Position numbers and translations under genes: made by a program. The notes below the pieces were generated by a model. The model was not told where the DNA came from. It did not search any database and was given only the letters and a program-made list of their open reading frames with translations. From positions 1-64,000 of the forward strand of contig JAANBB010000205.1 in the NCBI GenBank assembly GCA_014621425.1: a DNA stretch of 64,000 nt, written 5' to 3'. Source of the DNA: Cylindrodendrum hubeiense (Eukaryota > Ascomycota > Sordariomycetes > Hypocreales > Nectriaceae). Positions 57,387 through 64,000 of the stretch are shown piece by piece; position 1 is the first letter of the stretch, and every line of letters begins with the position of its first letter.

Positions 57387-58671
57387 GCTGGTTGGGTAAC
57401 GGTGCCGGTGAAGTTGGATTGAGGCGCGTGTTAGTCGCTGGCGTTGGGAGGTGCCTTACCAAAGGCAGTAAATGGCAGCGAGGTTAGAGTTGCTAGTTCT
57501 ATGACAAGCGAGCAAGGGACCTGCCAACTAACCGACCTTCCATGCAGGCCATGCAGGCCGTGCAGGCGACTGACGTAGAGGAAGGGACATACCTCGGTAC
57601 CTACCTAACTACCTACATCTGTACCTACCTACCTAATGATGCAGCTGGGTCATGCACTTTCCTGACCTTAGTAGGATCGGAGACTTGAAAACTCCGGACG
57701 AGTGTCAGGTCAGGTGGTGGCGCCGCCGGCGTCTAATTATCCAACCCAGTCCAACCCAGAGCTGGTCAATATCGCGAGGCCAGTCCACAATTGTCCAGTT
57801 CTGCCTTCAGCCGGGCTGAGTCGGGCAAGGCCCAGAAATGCCAGCAGCATCGGCAGCATGGACAAAGCGACAGAACAGAGGCTAACTCTCCTCAACAGCA
57901 GCAAACATGGGGAGCGCAGCCATCTTAAAAATCATTGGGAGCAAGCAAACAGGCAAACAGGCAAACCCCAGCGGTTCTCGGCAGCTCCCAACACGGCGAC
58001 TGCGACTTTAAGTGCAACATGCAACTGGCTCTCGGCCCCGCAACGAAGATACTTCGCCGCCATGACCTCCGGGCACACCGTGGTGCTCCGGCTGGCAGTC
58101 TTGCCAGCGCTAGGGCGCAAGGCCCGCAGAGCCCACAGACACGGGCGGCGTCGACCAAGTTCCAGACTCGCCCTCGGCACGGCGTCAATGGCATAAGCGG
58201 CATGGACATGGCACGGCAAAGGCATAACAGAGGGCCATGGATGATGGGCGGGGATCTGGCGGGCAAGCGGCGGACATGCGACGTCGGGATGGAGACCTAC
58301 TTGCATCACTCCGCCCCAGTTTCGCGGTGCTGTCTCGTGCGGGCGATTGGCTCCCGCGGCCACGCCATGAGGCAAGGGAGCCAAAGAGGGGGCGACCGTT
58401 CCCCCGAACGTGGCTGGACCCAGTTGCCTGTTTCGGGACATTCTTGCGAGCATATCGGTTTCTCAATGGCACGGAGACGGGGCATGCCTCATGTCGAGAC
58501 TCGACGCTTCCATGTACGACTACTGTAGGCGTGGAAGCAATGGCCATCTGCGGCGCGTACCACCTCCTGCTGCCAGCTCGCTCTCCTTCTGGCTCTTGTC
58601 CTGGCTGGTACACGGTTGGCCTGTGTCGTTTTTTCGGGTTGCCGAGCAAAGACATTGTACAGCAAGACGCA

Positions 58672-58731
58672 CTGCAAGACGCATTGCAAGACACATTGCA
58701 AGACACACTGCAAGACGTACTGCAAGAAACA
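58672..58731 (+). repeat. 12-nt tandem repeat, five units
   Basis: Consensus YTGCAAGACRYA repeated five times. Because the unit is a multiple of three, it creates long open frames on both strands (LQDT-like repeats on one, LAVC-like on the other). Confidence 0.9.
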
Positions 58732-60151
58732 GATAGACACGGTCAGACACGGGCACACAGACACACAGACACACGCATGGCGCGTTTCCTGCCGATTCGT
58801 GCGCTTTGTCAATCCACGCGCAGCCAGCTCAGTCTCACGCTCGCTCGCATCGCATCGGACGCGAGGAATAATCATCGTCTTATTATTTCTTTTTCCTCCC
58901 CCCCCCCCCGCCGATGGCCCCCGTCTTGGACAGCGGACATCCTAGATCTTCAACGACAGGCCAATGCATCCCTCCCATGACCACTCATGGTAATATTAGT
59001 TTGAGTTTCCACCCTCGATCAGTCTCTCTCCGTTTTGCTTCCGTTCTTTTACACAGACACGCACACACACTTTCAAGGGGGTGTACTCTCTTGATGTCGT
59101 TTTACCCACCATGTCTCTGCCGCCGTTGCTCGATTCGCCCACCACCTTTGTCGTTCTTCTCACCATCCCGACATGGCGGAGCTGACTCTTGTCTTGCACT
59201 TCCCTCAAACTAGACCCTGGCTTTTTCATCATCCACAATCTGCCGCTCTACATTAGTTCCTCTCCACACACAACTCACACCTGCCGCCCGATCTGCTTCT
59301 CTTGAGCCGTTCCCTCATCTCCACATGGCTTGCAAAGCCGGCCCTGTCCCTTCTCCACCGTTGCCCGCCCTCTATTCTTCCTACCCGTCCGGGATCCTCC
59401 ATGACCACCTAGACCCTGTCCGTCCGCTAGCATTGCTCGGCTTCCCTGAGGTCTCGTTGAGGTCGCTCTGTGGCCCATTCTCCGTCTTGCTTGCGTACCC
59501 TCTCCTGTCTCGTCCTCTAACACCTTTCCACCAGCCATGCCATGGCCATCCACCACGTCCCCGAGCCGTTGACGACGGCCCAGTCCACTCAACCCCTGCT
59601 TCCTTCTCCATTCCCAATATGCGACCTGCTACGTAGCCGTGCCATCATGCCCGATAAAGACACATATATACCTGTTCGGTAGCCCAGCCGCCTGCATGGC
59701 CCCAAGCAAGTGGCGAGCTCGCTGACCAAACACCATTCTTCTCCATCATCTCTATCCCTGGCCAACGCCCCTGCTGCCGTTCCGCTTCCTCGGATCTGCA
59801 TCCACACAAGGGCCACAATTCCTCCCGCCTCCAGTTCGACCGTCCGATGTCCTTTCGTTACTTTCACCCCAACCAGCCTAGTGTCATCTGTCAGAGCCAG
59901 GCCACGCTTCCCGATTCTTCTCCCCACAGACTTACACCCCACTCATACATACTCAGCCCACTACCACTCTCCTCTTCTACCGATTCAACAACTTGCATGG
60001 TCCCGTTCTATTGTCCCCTCATTGTCCCTCATCAACCATGCGGCCTTCCACGGATCTCCTCCTTCCATCCCCCTCCATTTCGCTCTTCTCAGCTCTCCCC
60101 TCGGCTCCTCCCTCTCCGTACTCGTCACGCCTTCCCACCACTTCTCGCCGC

Positions 60152-61808
60152 ATGGCCTCCTCCCTGAAACCAACCCCTGTGTTGAACATATCTTTTGGGC
60201 ATCTCAGCTCGGAGCTGCTGGCTCTCATCTTCGAACGGGTGGGTATCTACTTGCCGCTCATATCACTTATAGCGGTCTTGCAGGTATAGTGCTAATCATG
60301 ATTCGCAGCTTCGAGATGTGGACTCAACCTCGCTGGAGTCTGTGCGCCTAGCTTCAAGGAGGTTCGATGCCATAGCGACGCCTATTGTCTATCGGTTCTT
60401 GACCTTGAATGAGCGTCTTGTCGCACCCGATGCCGAGCAACGCTATCCCAATGCCCTCCGCCACATCTATATGCACACAAATCATGTCGCCGTCTCCAGT
60501 GATCTGGACCCGGAGGGTATTACCCGTATCCTTCTTGGCATCCAGAGACTCGCCTCAATACGGTATGCTCATCACTCCACCCTAATTGGGGCGTTGCTAA
60601 TATGCCGATGTGGTAGATGGCGGTACGTTATTGGAGCTTCTCATGCTGCTGGCATATGGCTGCCTTCAGATGTTCTGAATTCTAGCCATAAGCGTTTTAG
60701 TGATACCAGGCTTCATGTCGAAAATCTTCCCCTGTGTGAATTCAACAATCATCTCCGCGACTGTTACACCCAAGCCATCCCTCCACAACTATTAACGTCA
60801 CTCCGACTAACGAGTGCTTCGCCAACACTTTCTACTCGGCTTGGACCCTTGAAGAGCCTTCTTCTCAAATCTTCCAGACTCCAGACTTTACATTACGAGG
60901 ATCGCGGCCAAGGGACCAGCTTCGAATTCCAGCCAGGAGAGCGATTGCCCCCATTCACCCAGGTACTTCTACGATCGTACGATTGGAACCACTCAGTCGA
61001 GGATGTCCGGATGCATTGGGACTTTTCACAAATTGAGTCGTTGGAGTTGCTATCGGTACCTGTTTTCAACTTTCTCTCGTCAATTTCTTTTGGTGATCTC
61101 TCGGGTCTCCATACATTGCATGTAGAGGACTACAGCCATCTCACCGACAGGAGACAAGAGGCCACTGGTGGTTTGTATTTGCTGATCAGGGATCATATCC
61201 GGGCGCTTGAGGTCCTCGACATAACATGCCACACCGAAATCTTCCCCTTGGATGCGATTCTTACACACAGACGCTCGCTAAAAGTCCTGCGGTTCCGAGA
61301 CCACGTCGGCTTTGCGGATGATGATGAGAAGTGTCCAACACTATGGGATGGCCACGTGAAGCAGCTCTCCCATCATCTAACCTCGGTCCATACACTGGAG
61401 CTAGATATGGATTTCGGGTTGTGCGACGCGCCCGAGTTCCTCCGCGCAGTGTGTGCCTTTCCATCTCTGCATACCCTTGCTTTGCACGTACAAACCGTCG
61501 TCCGTCCTTTCGAAGAGAACCCCGCCGTTGTGGACCGCGATTACGAATCAGCTATGCAGACATTCAGGTTCCTCGTCCAAGGGAAACACATGTGTGCCCC
61601 GACGTCGTGGAGACGAATCACCATCAACGTCGGAGGTTGGAAGCGCGTCATGGTCCGGCGACTGGGCAGTGCGTGGCATCGACAGAACGAGATGGGTATT
61701 TACGCAGAGAGATGTTTCGTGCTCGAAAGAGATGTTTCGGGTCGGTTGGGAGTGCGAGAGGAGATGTGCCTGGAAAACTCGAGTCGTAGGGCCAGTCCCG
61801 CTCCATGA
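60152..61808 (+). CDS. F-box protein with long leucine-containing C-terminal region
   Basis: Probable SCF ubiquitin-ligase adaptor. Three exons: 60152-60238, 60309-60562 and 60617-61808, giving 510 residues. The F-box is at residues about 15-60 (LSSELLALIFERLRDVDSTS, split by intron 1). The remainder has blocks such as WLPSDVLN, VENLPLCEF, LHYEDRGQG, LPPFTQVLLRSYDW and RFRDHVGF, seen as a family pattern in Sordariomycete F-box proteins with repeat-like Leu spacing. Intron 2 (60563-60616, GTATGC donor, TGCTAATAT branch site, GGTAG acceptor) is exactly 54 nt and contains no in-frame stop, so retention would insert 18 residues without breaking the frame. Target proteins are unknown. It is unrelated in detail to the F-box gene at 34-36 kb. 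Confidence 0.85.
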
Positions 61809-64000
61809 GAAGCCATCACCGGCAGATTGTTCGATGGTTACAGTAAAATGATGGAGCTTCCCCAGCTGGATAGGACTGGAGGCGGTCGAGCTTGGGATCA
61901 CTTATCGGAGGGGTATCAACGGGTCTGATTTAAACGGCGCCCTTGGGTAGCCCAATATTTGGGTGTATAATGTATCTGATAAACACGACTTTACGCAGAC
62001 ATGACGATAGATAATAGCCAACTTAGAAGGCAACAAAGGAAGGCGACAATAAGGATTTCAAGAGGACTCCGTACTATTCACTTAAGATACGGTAGAGCAT
62101 ACTTGGTGACGCGGATACGGTATACCAGGTCGCCACATGATAGCTCCAACAGCGGCGAGAAGCCATCTCCATGTTGTCCGTGGAATGGTTGACACGAGCC
62201 CAGATATGTTGATCCTCCAACTAGGTCCAGACTGCTCCCGCGGCTTAGTGCACTGGAGGATGGTTCCCCAGTGGTGATAACATCGTCTACGCCCTTGCTA
62301 TTCAGCATATATGGTCGGATGGCCTCTCCCGAAGGTGTCCAGGCCATCCGGCTGCCCCTGAAGCATATCAGAAGCATCCCGTCCACCGTTCCCTTTGTTT
62401 GATTCTTGTGCACCGACTCGCGCGCCTCCCAGCGTCGAGTGGCATGCAGCTCGTCCGCCGTCGCCGCCTCAACGCGGCGAAACGGCAGCCAGACGGCGGC
62501 TCGACGGCGTGGGCGCTCGCAGCTGCGTTGGCCCTACGGCAGCATAGCCAACGCTCTTGTTTGCGATCAGCGCGGTTCCCACTTTCTCGCACGGTCGTGG
62601 TTTGCAATGGCTTGGCCCCCTTGTTTAGGCCCCTTGCTTATCCGCTCAAAAGGACTAATGCAGAGCTGCAGAGCTGCGGTGCGTCCGGGCCGGGATCCGG
62701 GATCGCTCCACACGGTGTGAGGCATGGCGAGACGGGCGTGTTGCCGATGGCGAGCAGCACGGGGAGGTTGGCATCGCGGTGGCAGCGCATTGGGGCGTCG
62801 AGCGGAGGAGGGAATGGGCGAGGATTGCGGGTTGACGGGCTCGGGCGGGAAGCTATTCGGGTGCACGGGAGGGGCGGGAGTGGCAGTGGACGTGTTGGAT
62901 CAGTTGGATCAGTTGGTTCTCGAACTGGGCTGAGCTTGGGGTGGGTTGGTTTTAGATTGAGCAGGGGTAGCGTCTGTTCCGTAGGGCGTATTTCGTGCCG
63001 TTGCAACGGGTGCATTGTGACAGCCCGTGTCTAATTGATTTAGTAGCATGTAAATGTGGCCAGCAATTGCCGACGATACGTCAGCACGTCAACACGTCAG
63101 GCATCGATATCACATCCAACTATACGTCATGGGTCATGGGTCATGGGTCGTGGGCCATGGGTAGGTAATCAAAGCCTCATCCCTCCACGAACCATACGCC
63201 GCAGCACGCAGCACGCAGCTGCTCCTCCACGGGCCATCCCGCGAGTCGACGGCCCCGTGAAACAAGGCAACGGCACGGCCCCGGTGCGCTATTCCGGAAG
63301 ATGGGCGTCAGCGTGGCAGCTGACGCCATCGCCGTGCCACGATGGCCAGCTTTCCGTCTCGACACCGATTCGGGAGAGGGTCACGTTTTGAGTCTTCCAG
63401 AACATCAACAAGGGTGTCACGGACAGACGCCCATCTGGGTTTGAAGGCCGGGGAGATACCACAGTGGCATGCCCAACGCAAACCACGCAAACCATGGATC
63501 CTGCGTAGACACCCGAGACTCAACCAGGTTGAGGATATCCCTGTAGCAGCTCTGCATTGTCCGTGTTTCAGTGCCTTCCAGGGCAGGGCTCGATGGTGTT
63601 CGAAGCACTTGCTGCGTTTCCATGTTGAGTCCCGCAGGCTCAAAACTGCGGCTTGTGGTTGGAGACGGGGCCATTGCCCGTGCAATCCCATACACAGTCC
63701 GTGATGGCTGGCCATCAAACAAGGGTACGGCAACTTTCCCACCCCGGGACTGAACACAATACCCCTGTAGAACATCCAGGGTTGACGTTTGTTCTGACGG
63801 CAAGGCAACTTGACATGGCATCCCGCAGCCCATATACGCAACCGCTTGGTCCCTCGGCCGGTGTTTCTTCCCATAGTGTAATCCCCCTTTTGAATTTTAT
63901 AATCGATGTTCCAACCACGAGCCCGTGTATAGATTTCAGGGGTCGGCCGTCGGAAGTACTCTGACAGAGCTTCCGCGTGTCTTTAATATCCAGACGTCGA
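61809..64000. other. Terminal 2.2 kb without a supported gene
   Basis: 61,809-62,110 is the F-box 3' flank. 62,400-63,030 is GC-rich with overlapping frames on both strands (GGATCAGTTGGATCAGTTGG repeats near 62,890). A CATGGGT heptamer repeat lies at 63128-63162. A minus-strand frame at 63,417-63,833 looks somewhat protein-like (ends FALGMPLWYLPGLQ) but has an in-frame stop shortly upstream and no domain. It could be a terminal exon of a gene beyond the window. Confidence 0.45.
63128..63162 (+). repeat. CATGGGT heptamer repeat, five units
   Basis: Four CATGGGT copies and one CGTGGGC variant in tandem, intergenic. Confidence 0.85.

Larger units (their letters stand above)
55570..60151. other. 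Longest gene-free region (4.6 kb)
   Basis: No gene can be supported. Contents: an 11-nt repeat (57354-57386), CATGCAGGC repeats (57,541-57,565), TACCTACC-type repeats (57,592-57,635), a 12-nt repeat array (58672-58731) inside a 247-codon frame that I judge spurious, a CCCCCCCCCC run near 58,900, and CA-rich DNA at 59,050. From about 59,250 to 60,151 the DNA is C/T-rich, probably a long promoter and leader of the F-box gene. Confidence 0.5.

Noticed and set aside
58237..58980. 247-codon plus-strand open frame
   Set aside because: Kept open largely by the 12-nt repeat and GC-rich sequence. Equivalent frames exist on the opposite strand and no domain is visible.
62399..63034. 211-codon frame near the right end
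   Set aside because: GC-driven open frame with Arg/Gly/Ser bias and competing antisense frames. No family resemblance.

Overview
The window reads as nuclear DNA of a filamentous ascomycete, most likely a Sordariomycete. Genes are interrupted by many short GT-AG introns (about 41-130 nt, often with a CTAAC/CTAAT-like branch site), coding third positions are GC-rich, leaders are pyrimidine-rich, and intergenic DNA carries TACCTACC-type repeats. Products match conserved fungal families. No rRNA, tRNA, CRISPR, transposon or secondary-metabolite cluster could be supported by eye.

Layout, left to right. (1) 1.3-4.4 kb: a polyol/xylitol-type zinc dehydrogenase and a convergent aldo-keto reductase, a natural redox pair for sugar and polyol metabolism. 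(2) 5.8-7.0 kb: the Golgi SNARE Sed5/syntaxin 5, whose membrane anchor is completed by a 25-nt last exon. (3) 9.75-19.4 kb: one very large or two adjacent genes for disordered Pro/Gln/Ser-rich proteins full of tandem repeats and short basic motifs. This is the least explained part of the window, and it contains an apparent frame break near 14.1 kb. (4) 22.8-25.0 kb: a Sec2-type Rab GEF. (5) 26.2-29.6 kb: a PMT1-family protein O-mannosyltransferase. (6) 31.3-33.0 kb: splicing factor SF3A1/Prp21. (7) 34.0-36.3 kb: a large F-box protein, divergent from the sorting nexin Snx3 (37.3-38.0 kb). (8) 39.1-40.4 kb: a Rim2-type mitochondrial pyrimidine nucleotide carrier. (9) 41.2-43.1 kb: a protein with a C-terminal Zn2Cys6 cluster, divergent from LSM7 (45.1-45.7 kb). 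(10) 46.4-49.05 kb: PAN3, divergent from a UBA-UAS-UBX membrane protein like FAF2/Ubx2 (50.4-52.05 kb). (11) 53.7-55.6 kb: a VHS-GAT protein like Lsb5, with an apparent 2-nt frameshift near its C-terminus. (12) 60.15-61.8 kb: a second, unrelated F-box protein.

Together this is a housekeeping segment: membrane traffic (Sed5, Sec2, Snx3, Lsb5), ER quality control and glycosylation (UBX protein, PMT1), RNA processing and decay (SF3A1, LSM7, PAN3), plus carbon metabolism and two F-box adaptors. The genes are not in operons. Several divergent pairs share intergenic promoters, and 3' ends converge in pairs (dehydrogenase/reductase, Snx3/Rim2, LSM7/PAN3). Exon boundaries were assigned by hand from splice consensus, reading-frame closure and family resemblance. 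I found no convincing novel multi-gene system. The best leads are the giant repeat-rich locus, the two frame breaks, and several informative splicing structures.
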